64,000 bases of DNA from contig NZ_AQPH01000008.1 in NCBI RefSeq assembly GCF_000442515.1, forward strand, positions 21,152 to 85,151, written 5' to 3'. This stretch comes from Magnetospirillum fulvum MGU-K5 (GTDB lineage: Bacteria; Pseudomonadota; Alphaproteobacteria; Rhodospirillales; Magnetospirillaceae). Under the pieces are notes generated by a model. It ran no database searches, was not told where the DNA came from, and saw nothing but the letters and a program-made list of their open reading frames with translations. This document shows positions 18,430 to 27,306 of this stretch, piece by piece. A program made the position numbers and the translations under genes. Position 1 is the first letter of the stretch; the number at the start of each line of letters is the position of its first letter.

Positions 18430-19089
18430 TCATCCCGCCAGAGTATAGATTGATACCTCGCGCTGGCTGCGGTCTTCCAGTTCAAGGCTGGTGACAACGC
18501 TGTAGTCAGCGATACGGCGCAATCCGGTGCGGGGCAGATAGGCCCGTCCGGGATCGGCCAGAACAACCCTGGCGCCACTGGCGGCAAGGCTTTTCAACCA
18601 CGGCCAGATATGGGCGGTCATCGGCGCTTCGTAGCAGACGTCGCCCGCGACGACCAGATCCCACCGGCACGGCGCGCCGACGACATCGCCTTCGATCAAC
18701 TCGATCTCGACGCCGTTCAGGTCGGCATTCAGCGCGATCGCGGCAGACGCGAGCGGATCAATTTCGGCGGCCTCGACCCGCGCCGCCCCGCGCATCGCGG
18801 CGGCGATCGCGGTCACCCCCGATCCGGCGGCGAAATCAAGCACCCGCAGCCCGGCCACCTCGGCGGGATTGTCGAGAATCCAGCGGGTCAGCGCCTGACC
18901 ACCCGCCCAGCAGAACGCCCAATAAGGTGGCGGTACGCCGTGGGCCTCCAGCCACGCTTCGGTGGCTTCCCAAATCGGGGTGATTTCGGTGGCGCTCCAC
19001 AGGCTGATCTCCGGGCAGGCCGGGGGGCTGGCCGGAACGGTATGAGCGCGGATGAACGCGGCGGGGTCGGCCGGAGGCGAAGCCGTCAC
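18430..19089 (-). CDS. METTL20/ETFB-lysine-type methyltransferase
   Basis: 219 aa from a GTG at 19089. A class I SAM methyltransferase with motif I VLDFAAGSGVTAIAAA, an acidic motif II (VEAAEIDPLA) and the family tetrad DVCYE after VVAGD, typical of METTL20-related lysine methyltransferases. Bacterial members methylate the beta subunit of electron-transfer flavoprotein; whether this one does is inferred. The PYWAFCWAGGQAL segment ahead of motif I is also characteristic. The start overlaps the stop of a possible 24-codon ORF (19086-19160), whose coding status I could not establish. Confidence 0.8.
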   Translation of the reverse strand: MTASPPADPAAFIRAHTVPASPPACPEISLWSATEITPIWEATEAWLEAHGVPPPYWAFCWAGGQALTRWILDNPAEVAGLRVLDFAAGSGVTAIAAAMRGAARVEAAEIDPLASAAIALNADLNGVEIELIEGDVVGAPCRWDLVVAGDVCYEAPMTAHIWPWLKSLAASGARVVLADPGRAYLPRTGLRRIADYSVVTSLELEDRSQREVSIYTLAG

Positions 19090-19266
19090 GCGGCCTCTGC
19101 CCGCCAGCGGTCGCGGATCTCAGGCATGGACTGGGGTCGGATCGTGGGGGTGTTTCTCATCGGCAGAGTATCGCATGTCGCGGGGCGCGCGCCTATATCG
19201 CCGCCGAGCCCTCAACGGACGATCCCGCAATTAAGAGAATTATTGGCGGGGGCGTCCTCAGGCGGC

Positions 19267-19309
19267 GGGGCGGGAGGGAACCGGAGCGGAAAACGGCCCC
19301 TCCCGCCCC
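19267..19309 (-). terminator. Hairpin downstream of ubiA
   Basis: A 12-bp perfect stem (GGGGCGGGAGGG / CCCTCCCGCCCC) with a 19-nt loop, 4 nt after the ubiA stop. There is no T-tract, so it is a likely transcript-end stabiliser rather than a classic terminator. Confidence 0.5.
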
Positions 19310-19312
19310 GGC

Positions 19313-20227
19313 TCACCACACCCGGCCGACGACAATCGCCAACAACAGCAGCCAGCCGAAATGGCGGTTCGACTTGAATTTGGCGAGGCAGTCGGATGAA
19401 TCGTTGATATCGACCCGCAGAGCCTGCCACGCCAGATGCATTGCGGCGACCGCCAGCAACGGCCAGAACGGCCAGGAGAGCCCGGCGCTCCACCCGGCGG
19501 CGGCGATCAGGATCAGCGCCAGACCGTAAAAGATCCATAACGCGGTGACGGTGTTTTCGGCCAACGCCAGGGCGGTCGATTTGACCCCGATCAGGATATC
19601 GTCTTCCTTGTCCTGGTGGGCGTAGATGGTGTCGTAACCCAGCGTCCAGAACACGCCCGCGATATAAAGCAGCACCGGGGCGAGGGTCAGATCGCCCCGC
19701 ACCGCCGCCCAGCCGACCAACGCCCCCCAATTGAAGGTCAGACCCAGCCACGCCTGGGGCCAGTAGGTGATCCGCTTCATGAAGGGATAGGGAAACACCA
19801 GCAGCAGCGAGGCAGCGCCCACCCCGATCGCGAACCAGTTCAGTTGCAGCAGAACCAGCAGCCCGACCAGCAATTGGGCGACCAGGAACAACAGGGCCTG
19901 ACGCGGGCTGACCGCACCCGACGGAATCGGCCGGGCGGCGGTGCGGGCAACCTTGCCGTCGAAATCGCGATCGGCCCAGTCATTGACGGTACAGCCCGCC
20001 CCCCGCATCACCACCGCGCCGACCGCGAACAACGCGAACAGCCAGAGATTGGGCCAGCCCTCGGCGGCCATCGCCGCGCTCCACCAGCAGGGGAACAGCA
20101 GCAGCCAGGTGCCGATCGGACGATCAAGCCGCATCAGACGGCTATAGGGCCGCCACGAGGCAGGCAGACGACGATCAAGCCAGGTTTCGGCGGGAATATC
20201 GCCGTGCAGAATGGGGGAAGAGCTCAT
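19313..20227 (-). CDS. ubiA: 4-hydroxybenzoate polyprenyltransferase
   Basis: 304 aa integral membrane enzyme that prenylates 4-hydroxybenzoate in ubiquinone synthesis. The two Asp-rich prenyl-diphosphate/Mg sites are visible: NDWADRDFDGKV near residue 80 and YAHQDKEDD near residue 195. Seven to nine hydrophobic helices, and the segment RLDRPIGTWLLLFPCWWS near the N-terminus, match UbiA rather than MenA. Its ATG overlaps the stop of the EAL gene (ATGA), so it is the downstream gene of that pair. Confidence 0.93.
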   Translation of the reverse strand: MSSSPILHGDIPAETWLDRRLPASWRPYSRLMRLDRPIGTWLLLFPCWWSAAMAAEGWPNLWLFALFAVGAVVMRGAGCTVNDWADRDFDGKVARTAARPIPSGAVSPRQALLFLVAQLLVGLLVLLQLNWFAIGVGAASLLLVFPYPFMKRITYWPQAWLGLTFNWGALVGWAAVRGDLTLAPVLLYIAGVFWTLGYDTIYAHQDKEDDILIGVKSTALALAENTVTALWIFYGLALILIAAAGWSAGLSWPFWPLLAVAAMHLAWQALRVDINDSSDCLAKFKSNRHFGWLLLLAIVVGRVW

Positions 20228-21927
20228 GACGGGGAACCCGCTCCGCTTTTGAAATATAATAGCCCCTTACGCCATTCCAGCGTCGGAGTCTTCCAGGCGG
20301 TGCGGATATCGTCACTGGCTGGGCGTTGCGGCTTGCCGAAATACCACCCCTGACCATAGCGCACCTTCAGCAGGCGCAGCAGATTGGCGGTTTCCTGATC
20401 TTCGACATATTCGGCGGTGGTGGTGACGCCAAGGTCGGTGCACAACTGGACAATCGCCTTGATGAACGAAACGTCCTCGTTGTTGCGCATCGCGTCCTTG
20501 ATATAGCTGCCGTCGATTTTGACGTTATCGACCTTCAGCGCCCGCAGATAGTGGAACGCGGCGTTGCCCGCGCCGAAATCGTCGATACTGACCTCGTGGC
20601 CCAATTGGCGGATGCCCTGGATCACCTCGTTAACCGCCTTCAGATCGAGAATCTCGGCAGATTCGGTCATCTCGAACGCCAGACGTTTGCGCAGATCGCC
20701 GGTGGAGACCAGAATCTCGCGCAGCCGCCGCACCACCGCCGGGTCAGATAGCGACCGTCCCGACAGATTGACCGCGAACCGCAACGAGTCGGTGTTGGCG
20801 ACCGGCGAACGCATCATCTCGATCGCCCGTTCCAGCAGGGCGATATCCAGCATCCCGACCATCCCGACATCTTCGGCGAACGCGACCGTCTCATAAGGGG
20901 ACAGGGAATCATTGCCCTTGAACCGGACCAGCGCTTCAAAATGATGAACGCTGTTGGTCCACAGATCGACAATCGGCTGGAACACCAGATCAAAGCTGCC
21001 GCTCTCGACCGTCTCGCGGACATCGTTCATCTGCCGCACCGTTTCGGACAGACGGGGCTGGATGTCCTTCATCAGGCTGGCGAGATCGCCGCCGCTCTGG
21101 GCCTCGCGGGCAAAGCGGTTCAAGGTGTAGGTCAGGGCGCGCGCCGCCTCTTCCGGCGGAATATCGGCAACGTCGAGCACCAGGGTGGCGACCTGGGCCG
21201 CGATCGGCGGGGCGTCGGGCAAGGTCGATTGTGCCGCCCGCGCAATCGAATCGTTGATCGCGTCGGCCGAAACCGACGCGGCATGCAACACCCCGAACCG
21301 GGTATCGTCGAGTTGACCGACCGCGTCGCCGCCCAGCGACAGCGTTTTCAGTCGGCTTCCCAATTCGGCGGCAAACGCGGCGGATAACCCCCCGCCCCCC
21401 GCCTCGGAATGCAACGCGGGCAGATCGGGCAGTTCGACCAGCGACAATTTATAGGGTTCGTCGGGATCGGCGGCTTCGATCAGCTGAGTCGCCATCGCCT
21501 GGAAACTCTCGCGATCAAGCAATTGGGTCGCCGCCACCCGGTTCGCCGCCGCGGGCAGCCCGCCCGGATGCCCCAGCGCCAGCAGGATGTGCCCGGGATC
21601 GCTGGGGCTGCGATAGCCCGACAGGGTCAGATCGACCGTCCGGCCGTCGGGGCGCAGCACCCGCACCAGCGCGTTGCGCACCCGCTCGCCCAGTCTCATC
21701 TGGGCGATGGCGCGGTCGAAGGTGGCTAAATCCGAGGGATGGATGATCGGGCGGAGCGGCTGGCCGACCAACCCACGGGCACCGCGCCCGATCAGGGCCA
21801 TCGCCGCACCGACGGCAAACAGTACCTCGCCCTGGTCGTCGATCTCGACCAGAACGTCAGCCGCGGCAAACGCAAACGCCACATAGACATCGCTGGTGCG
21901 GCCAAGGTCTTCCCGGTTTGCCGACAT
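20224..21927 (-). CDS. PAS-EAL c-di-GMP phosphodiesterase
   Basis: 567 aa (ATG at 21927; a GTG one codon upstream is possible). An N-terminal PAS-like domain (~15-110), a diverged middle region (~130-270) and a C-terminal EAL domain (~300-550). The catalytic set looks intact: FEALVRF, NLSGRS, EMTES, the IDDFGAG loop, KIDGSYIKD and AEYVED. It should hydrolyse c-di-GMP to pGpG and so favour motility over attachment. Translational coupling with ubiA is unusual and may tie output to quinone supply (speculative). Confidence 0.87.
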   Translation of the reverse strand: MSANREDLGRTSDVYVAFAFAAADVLVEIDDQGEVLFAVGAAMALIGRGARGLVGQPLRPIIHPSDLATFDRAIAQMRLGERVRNALVRVLRPDGRTVDLTLSGYRSPSDPGHILLALGHPGGLPAAANRVAATQLLDRESFQAMATQLIEAADPDEPYKLSLVELPDLPALHSEAGGGGLSAAFAAELGSRLKTLSLGGDAVGQLDDTRFGVLHAASVSADAINDSIARAAQSTLPDAPPIAAQVATLVLDVADIPPEEAARALTYTLNRFAREAQSGGDLASLMKDIQPRLSETVRQMNDVRETVESGSFDLVFQPIVDLWTNSVHHFEALVRFKGNDSLSPYETVAFAEDVGMVGMLDIALLERAIEMMRSPVANTDSLRFAVNLSGRSLSDPAVVRRLREILVSTGDLRKRLAFEMTESAEILDLKAVNEVIQGIRQLGHEVSIDDFGAGNAAFHYLRALKVDNVKIDGSYIKDAMRNNEDVSFIKAIVQLCTDLGVTTTAEYVEDQETANLLRLLKVRYGQGWYFGKPQRPASDDIRTAWKTPTLEWRKGLLYFKSGAGSPS

Positions 21928-22037
21928 CACGCGCTTCCCAAACTCCCAAAGCGCGTTACCCTATCCCGGATCGCGCACCCTGTCACGAGACGCAATAGCC
22001 CCGGCGCAGGCGGTCGCACACCGACGGGAATCGGCAG

Positions 22038-22066
22038 TTGTCGCTTTTCGCAGAACACCTTATAGT
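22038..22066 (+). promoter_or_regulatory. Sigma70-type promoter, probably leaderless
   Basis: TTGTCG (22038-22043), a 17-nt spacer, TATAGT (22061-22066). Transcription should begin about 7 nt on, at or beside the GTG start (22075). No ribosome-binding site lies between, so the mRNA is probably leaderless. Confidence 0.6.
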
Positions 22067-22074
22067 CCCTCCCC

Positions 22075-22539
22075 GTGACTCAAACATATCTCGACACCGT
22101 CCGCCTGATCGAACGTCTTCACCGGCATTTTCTCGATGTGCTGCGGACCGAACTTCGTCGCCTCGGCATTGAGGATATCAATGCCGTTCAGGCGTTGCTG
22201 CTCTACAACATCGGCGACAACGAAGTCGTGATCCGCGACCTGAAGGATCGCGGTTATTATCACGGTTCCAACGTCTCCTATAACATCAAGGCGCTGACCG
22301 AAAGCGGCTACCTGACTCAGGAACGGTCGCCCCATGACCGTCGCTCGGTCCGCCTGCGCCTGACCGACAAGGGACTGGCCCTGTGCGCGGCGATCCGCAC
22401 GCTTCAGGACGAATTGGCGACGACGCTCGATTCAGACACCCAGGGACCGGACCAGCTTTCCCTGACGCTGAACACCTTGCAGCGGCTGGAACGCACCTGG
22501 ACCGACTTCGTCCAATACGGTCGGGTCCGCTCTCGCTAA
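22075..22539 (+). CDS. MarR-family winged-helix regulator
   Basis: 154 aa from a GTG at 22075. A winged helix-turn-helix fold with the recognition-helix region YYHGSNVSYNIKALTESGYL and the beta-wing ERSPHDRRSVRLRLTDKG is flanked by N- and C-terminal dimerisation helices. It resembles the short MarR-type proteins next to ctrA in alphaproteobacteria. The effector and targets are unknown. It converges on ctrA with a 67-nt gap. Lack of a Shine-Dalgarno together with a close promoter suggests leaderless translation. Confidence 0.82.
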   Translation: MTQTYLDTVRLIERLHRHFLDVLRTELRRLGIEDINAVQALLLYNIGDNEVVIRDLKDRGYYHGSNVSYNIKALTESGYLTQERSPHDRRSVRLRLTDKGLALCAAIRTLQDELATTLDSDTQGPDQLSLTLNTLQRLERTWTDFVQYGRVRSR

Positions 22540-22606
22540 GACGTGACGGTCTAGATCACCCATCCTCTCCCCGGCCTCGACCGGCGGGGGAATCGAATGG
22601 GCGCGG

Positions 22607-23338
22607 CTAGGAATGCTGGGGCGCGCGGCCGCGCCGAGGCGGATCGATCTCGATCCGGGGCGCATCGGGATCGCGCAGGACATAGCCCCGCCCCCACACC
22701 GTTTCGATGCACGAACTGCCCCCGGTGGCGATCGCCAGCTTCTTGCGCAGCTTGCAGATGAAGACGTCGATGATCTTCAGTTCCGGTTCGTCGATCCCGC
22801 CATACAGGTGGTTGAGGAACTGTTCCTTGGTCAGAGTCTGGCCCTTGCGCAACGACAGCAATTCCAGAATGCCATATTCCTTGGCGGTCAGATGCAGCGG
22901 CTCGCCCCCGACCGCGACGGTGCGGGCATCGAGATTGACCGACAGCCGCCCGGTGACGATCACCGATTGGGCATGACCATTAGAGCGGCGGACAATCGCC
23001 TGGATGCGCGCGACGAGTTCGCCCCGATCAAACGGCTTGGTCAGGTAATCGTCGGCCCCCGAGCCCAGTCCCTTGATCTTCTTGTCGGGATCGGTCATCC
23101 CCGACAGGATCAGCACCGGGGTCTCGATCTTCGAGGCGCGCAGGCGGCGCAGCACCTCGTACCCATCCATGTCGGGCAGCATCAGATCGAGCAGAATGAT
23201 GTCGTATTCGTAGAGCTTGCCGATCTCCAGCCCGTCCTCGCCCAGGGCGGTGACATCGACGACCATACCCTCGGACCGCAGCATCGTTTCGATGGTGCGC
23301 GACATCAGCGGATCGTCCTCGACAACAAGAACTCTCAT
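22607..23338 (-). CDS. ctrA: Cell-cycle/flagellar response regulator CtrA
   Basis: 243 aa from MRVLVVEDD at 23338. The receiver domain has the acidic pocket EDD, the phospho-acceptor Asp51 in [11 protein letters not shown], and Lys in LTKPFDRGE. The C-terminal OmpR-type winged helix carries [32 protein letters not shown] and [12 protein letters not shown], diagnostic of CtrA. In Rhodospirillales CtrA mainly controls flagellar and chemotaxis genes and is usually not essential. It is divergent from fliI, and the 102-nt gap must hold both promoters; I could not identify a clean CtrA box there. Confidence 0.95.
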   Translation of the reverse strand: MRVLVVEDDPLMSRTIETMLRSEGMVVDVTALGEDGLEIGKLYEYDIILLDLMLPDMDGYEVLRRLRASKIETPVLILSGMTDPDKKIKGLGSGADDYLTKPFDRGELVARIQAIVRRSNGHAQSVIVTGRLSVNLDARTVAVGGEPLHLTAKEYGILELLSLRKGQTLTKEQFLNHLYGGIDEPELKIIDVFICKLRKKLAIATGGSSCIETVWGRGYVLRDPDAPRIEIDPPRRGRAPQHS

Positions 23339-23440
23339 GGAACGGTCCCCGACCTTGGTGGTGTCGACTTCCACCATATTTTAACCTGAACGGCTTATCC
23401 TGACTAGTTCGTGCCAAGTCGACGTGGCACCGCTTCACAT

Positions 23441-24808
23441 ATGGGGATGCAGACGGTGAAATTCCTGGTCCGCAATCTGATCAACGACATCGAGCGGGTG
23501 CCGGCGATCCAGGTCTATGGCCGCGTCTCCGGGGTGCAAGGTCTGCTGCTCGAAGCGGGCGGCATCCAGCGCACCTTGTCGGTCGGCGATCGCTGCGCCG
23601 TGATCGCCCGCGACGGGCGACGAGTGGTGTGCGAAGTGATCGGGTTCCGCCAGGGCCGCGCCCTGTTGATGCCGTTCTCGGCGATCGAAGGAATCGGTCT
23701 CGGCTGCCGCACCGAGGTCCAGGATTCCGACCCGGTGATCTTTCCCGATAATGGCTGGCTGGGCCGGGTCATCAACGGCTTTGGCGAGCCGGTCGACGGC
23801 TTGGGGCCGCTGCCCAGCGGCGACACCGCCCGACTGATCCGCACCCCGCCGCCTCCGGCTCATTCCCGCGCCCGCGTCGCGGGCAAGATCGATCTGGGGG
23901 TGCGGGCGGTCAACACCTTCCTGACCTGCTGCCGGGGCCAGCGAATGGGCATCTTCGCCGGATCGGGCGTCGGCAAATCCTCGCTGTTGTCGATGATGGC
24001 GCGCAACACCTCGGCCGACGTCTCGGTAATCGGGCTGATCGGCGAACGCGGCCGCGAGGCCCGCGAATTCATCGAGGACGATCTGGGGGTCGAGGGACTG
24101 AAACGCGCCGTGGTGGTGGTTTCGACCTCGGACGAAAGCCCGCTGATGCGCCGCCAGGCCGCTTATGTCACCCTGACTGTCGCCGAGCATTTCCGTGACC
24201 AGGGGCTGAACGTGCTGTGCATGATGGATTCGGTCACCCGCTTCGCGATGGCCCAGCGCGAGATTTCGCTGTCGGCGGGCGAGCCTCCGGCCTCGAAAGG
24301 CTATACCCCCACCGTGTTCGCCGAATTGCCCCGGCTGCTGGAACGGGCCGGTCCCGGCGCGGGCCAAGGCTCGATCACCGGGCTGTTTACCGTGCTGGTC
24401 GATGCCGACGATCATAACGAGCCGATTGCCGATGCGGTGCGCGGTATTCTGGACGGCCATATCGTGCTCGACCGCTCGATTGCCGACCGTGGCCGCTATC
24501 CCGCCGTCAACATCCTGCGCAGCGTGTCGCGGACAATGCCCGCCTGCAACAATGACGAGGAAAACGCCCTGGTCCGCCGCGCCCGCTCGCTGCTCGCCAC
24601 CTATGAGGACATGGCCGAACTGATCCGGCTGGGCGCCTATCGGCGCGGCACCGATCCGGCGGTGGACGAGGCGATCCATTATTACCCGCTGATCGAGACC
24701 TTCCTGTCGCAGCTCAAAAGCGACGCCACCACCCTCCCCGAATGCTATGCCCGGCTGGCCGAAGTGCTGGAGATGCCGTTCACCGGCGACGGCATGGGAC
24801 GGCGTTAG
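23441..24808 (+). CDS. fliI: Flagellum-specific export ATPase FliI
   Basis: 455 aa. The F1-type ATPase that powers type III export of flagellar subunits, with Walker A FAGSGVGKSSLL near residue 170, Walker B LNVLCMMDSVTRFAMAQRE and the GLFTVLVDADDHNEPIAD loop typical of FliI. Two ATGs (23441 and 23447) compete; neither has a clear ribosome site. It is followed 3 nt later by fliJ and lies divergent from ctrA. Confidence 0.95.
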   Translation: MGMQTVKFLVRNLINDIERVPAIQVYGRVSGVQGLLLEAGGIQRTLSVGDRCAVIARDGRRVVCEVIGFRQGRALLMPFSAIEGIGLGCRTEVQDSDPVIFPDNGWLGRVINGFGEPVDGLGPLPSGDTARLIRTPPPPAHSRARVAGKIDLGVRAVNTFLTCCRGQRMGIFAGSGVGKSSLLSMMARNTSADVSVIGLIGERGREAREFIEDDLGVEGLKRAVVVVSTSDESPLMRRQAAYVTLTVAEHFRDQGLNVLCMMDSVTRFAMAQREISLSAGEPPASKGYTPTVFAELPRLLERAGPGAGQGSITGLFTVLVDADDHNEPIADAVRGILDGHIVLDRSIADRGRYPAVNILRSVSRTMPACNNDEENALVRRARSLLATYEDMAELIRLGAYRRGTDPAVDEAIHYYPLIETFLSQLKSDATTLPECYARLAEVLEMPFTGDGMGRR

Positions 24809-24811
24809 ACC

Positions 24812-25252
24812 ATGGCCGCCAAAGGACTGGCCACCCTGATCCGGCTGTCAAAATGGGCGGTCGATGACAAGCGCCGCGTCCTCACCGCGCTTCAGGCCCG
24901 CGAGGACGAGATTCTGGCCGACATCGCCGCCGCCGAGGCGCAGTTGATCACGGAACAGCGCGCCGCCGCCGAGGATGCCACCGGGATCGGCTTTGTCTAC
25001 GGCGCCTATGCCCGCTTCTGGCTCGACCGCCGCGCCCAGTTCGATTCGATGCTGGCCCAGATTCGGGCCGAGATCGTCCGCGCCGAGGACGAATTGTCCG
25101 AAGCCTTCAACCAGCTCAAAACCTTTGAAATCACCGAACGCGAGCGGACGCGCCGCGCCACCGAGGAGCGCGAGCGCAAGGAGCAGGCTTTTCTCGACGA
25201 GATCGGCCTCAACATCCACCGCCGCCGGGGTCAGACCGAGCCCCCGGCATAA
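24812..25252 (+). CDS. fliJ: Flagellar export chaperone/stalk protein FliJ
   Basis: 146 aa, almost wholly charged and helical, forming the expected coiled coil. The N-terminus LATLIRLSKWAVDDKRRVL and the C-terminal basic-acidic stretch ERERTRRATEERERKEQAFL fit FliJ, which bridges the FliI hexamer and FlhA in the export apparatus. It starts 3 nt after the fliI stop. Sequence conservation in this family is low, so the call rests on position plus coiled-coil character. Confidence 0.88.
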   Translation: MAAKGLATLIRLSKWAVDDKRRVLTALQAREDEILADIAAAEAQLITEQRAAAEDATGIGFVYGAYARFWLDRRAQFDSMLAQIRAEIVRAEDELSEAFNQLKTFEITERERTRRATEERERKEQAFLDEIGLNIHRRRGQTEPPA

Positions 25253-25259
25253 AGCGGTC

Positions 25260-25289
25260 GAGTCCGATGCGGTTCTCGGCATCGGACTC
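25260..25289. terminator. Bidirectional terminator between fliJ and the LuxR gene
   Basis: A perfect 11-bp stem (GAGTCCGATGC / GCATCGGACTC, 8-nt loop) in the 44-nt gap between convergent genes. T-tracts are poor on both sides. Confidence 0.65.
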
Positions 25290-25296
25290 CGGACGT

Positions 25297-25959
25297 TCAG
25301 GTGTTGAGATCGGGACCGTTCAGGCCCAGATGGGACGCCGCCACCACCGCGCGGGTCCGGTTATTGACGTTCAGCGCCTTTAGAATCGCGGTGACGTGCA
25401 ACTTGACCGTCCCTTCGGCCAGTTCGAGCACGCGGGCGATTTCCTTGTTCGACTTGCCCTGGCCGAGCAAGGCCAGCACCTCGCGCTGACGCGGGGTCAG
25501 AGCCGCCAAAGCGGATTCCCCGGCAACCGGCAATCCGGCGGCATCGCTGCCCGTCGGCCCCTGGTCGAGCAGAGCGGGCGGCAGATAGACGCCCCCCGAC
25601 AGGACCAGCTTCAACGCCGAGAGCATCACCCGGCTGGACGAGGTTTTCGGGATGAACCCGGCAGCACCCATGTTGACCGCCTGAAGAACGTGACGACGGT
25701 CGTCGGACGCGGACAGGACGATCACCGGCACATCGGCCGGCAGCACTTCGCGCAGCTTGGCCAGACCGTCACCCCAGCTCATCCCCGGCATGGCAAGGTC
25801 GAGCAGAACGATGCCGATATCGGACTCGCGTTCGGCGGCATCAATTGCCTGAGGAAAGTCGCTGGCCTCGATTACGGTCGGCGGCCCTTCGAACTGGCTG
25901 AGAACATGCCGCAACCCGTCGCGAAATAATTCGTGGTCATCGGCGATAAGAATCTTCAT
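25297..25959 (-). CDS. LuxR/NarL-type response regulator
   Basis: 220 aa from the ATG at 25959 (GAAGGTGA upstream). The receiver domain has DDHELFRDG, phospho-Asp in VLLDLAMPG and the Lys in FIPKTSSS. The C-terminal GerE helix-turn-helix reads LTPRQREVLALLGQGKSNKEIA followed by EGTVKLHVTAILKALNVNNR. No kinase gene is adjacent, so its partner is elsewhere. It is convergent with fliJ and divergent from pyrD. Confidence 0.92.
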   Translation of the reverse strand: MKILIADDHELFRDGLRHVLSQFEGPPTVIEASDFPQAIDAAERESDIGIVLLDLAMPGMSWGDGLAKLREVLPADVPVIVLSASDDRRHVLQAVNMGAAGFIPKTSSSRVMLSALKLVLSGGVYLPPALLDQGPTGSDAAGLPVAGESALAALTPRQREVLALLGQGKSNKEIARVLELAEGTVKLHVTAILKALNVNNRTRAVVAASHLGLNGPDLNT

Positions 25960-26229
25960 TTCACCTTCACCGTCAGTCTTTCGGTCGTCGTCACACCCGT
26001 CCTCCCCGTTACATCGTCGCAAACCTGTGTGGCCTCCGCCACAAAAAACGCGCATGGACATAGGGCAATCGCACTAGACGCTTATCTCGAGGCCCTTGAT
26101 TTGCCAGAAAACGCCCTTTGCGAGACAGAGGCCCCAGCCACGCCCCGTGCGCGGGACGTCTGGCCTTTGTCCGCGCCATCGGCTATGGTCCGCCGCCGTT
26201 ACGCGCCGCCCGCCGTACGAGGAACCCCT

Positions 26230-27306
26230 ATGCCCGATCTTTTCCGCCTGGCCGGCCCTCTGCTTCGCCTGCTCGACCCTGAAACCGCCCACGGTCTGAC
26301 CCTGCGCCTGCTCCAGGCCGGTCTGGTTCCGGCCCAGCCCTCCTATGATCCGCCGGCCCTCGCCGTTCGCTTGTGGGGACGGTCGTTCCCCAACCCGGTG
26401 GGCCTGGCGGCAGGCTTCGACAAAAACGCCGAAGTGCCCGATGCCATGCTGGCCCAGGGCTTCGGCTTTGTCGAGGTCGGATCGGTGACGCCGCTGCCGC
26501 AGCCCGGCAATCCGCGCCCGCGCCTGTTCCGGCTGACCGCCGATGCGGCGATTATCAACCGGATGGGCTTTAACAACCAGGGGGTTGAAGCGGTGGCCAC
26601 CCGTCTGGCCGCGCGCCGCAGCCGCGGCGGTCTGGTCGGGGCCAATCTGGGCAAGAACAAAACCACCGAGGACGCCGCCGCCGATTACGAAAAAGGCGCG
26701 GCGCGGCTGGCCCCGCTGTCCGATTATCTGGTCATCAACGTGTCGTCGCCCAATACCCCCGGCCTGCGGGCGCTTCAGGGGCGCGACCAGCTTGAATCCC
26801 TGGTCCGCCGCACCCGCGCCGCGCTGATCCGCGCGATGCCGAAGGCGGCCCCGCCGCTGCTGCTGAAAATCGCCCCCGATCTCGCCTGGGAAGATCTGTC
26901 CGACATCGCCGCCGTCGCTCTGGCCGGGGATTTGGACGGACTGATCGTTTCGAACACCTCCGTCGCCCGGCCCGACTCGCTGCGCTCGCCCCAGGCGTCG
27001 GAAACCGGCGGCCTGTCCGGCGCGCCGCTGTTCGCCTCCTCGACGGCGATGGTGCGGCGGATGTACGAGCTGACCCACGGCAAGCTGCCGATCATCGGCG
27101 TCGGCGGCATCGCCTCGGGCTCGGAGGCCTATGCCAAGATTCGCGCCGGGGCCTCGCTGGTTCAGCTTTATTCCGCCCTGGTTTATGGCGGTCCCGGTCT
27201 GGTCACCCACATCAAGCATGAAATGGTCGATCTGCTCACCCGCGACGGCTTCTCCTCGATCTCCGAGGCGGTCGGTGCCGATCTGCGCGACAGCAAGCCG
27301 TCATGA
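26230..27306 (+). CDS. pyrD: Dihydroorotate dehydrogenase (quinone), class 2
   Basis: 358 aa from the ATG at 26230 (GAGGA 7 nt upstream). Oxidises dihydroorotate to orotate with quinone as acceptor at the membrane. The N-terminal hydrophobic helix pair (FRLAGPLLRLLDPETAHGLTLRLLQ) that docks on the membrane marks class 2. FMN/substrate motifs include AAGFDKNAEV, NRMGFNN, NVSSPNTPGLR with the catalytic Ser, and GVGGIASG. It overlaps the HAD gene by 4 nt. Confidence 0.95.
   Translation: MPDLFRLAGPLLRLLDPETAHGLTLRLLQAGLVPAQPSYDPPALAVRLWGRSFPNPVGLAAGFDKNAEVPDAMLAQGFGFVEVGSVTPLPQPGNPRPRLFRLTADAAIINRMGFNNQGVEAVATRLAARRSRGGLVGANLGKNKTTEDAAADYEKGAARLAPLSDYLVINVSSPNTPGLRALQGRDQLESLVRRTRAALIRAMPKAAPPLLLKIAPDLAWEDLSDIAAVALAGDLDGLIVSNTSVARPDSLRSPQASETGGLSGAPLFASSTAMVRRMYELTHGKLPIIGVGGIASGSEAYAKIRAGASLVQLYSALVYGGPGLVTHIKHEMVDLLTRDGFSSISEAVGADLRDSKPS

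Noticed and set aside
19086..19160. 24-codon ORF overlapping the GTG of the METTL20-like gene
   Set aside because: The GTGA overlap is suggestive, but there is no clear ribosome site or recognisable peptide, so I did not list it as a gene.
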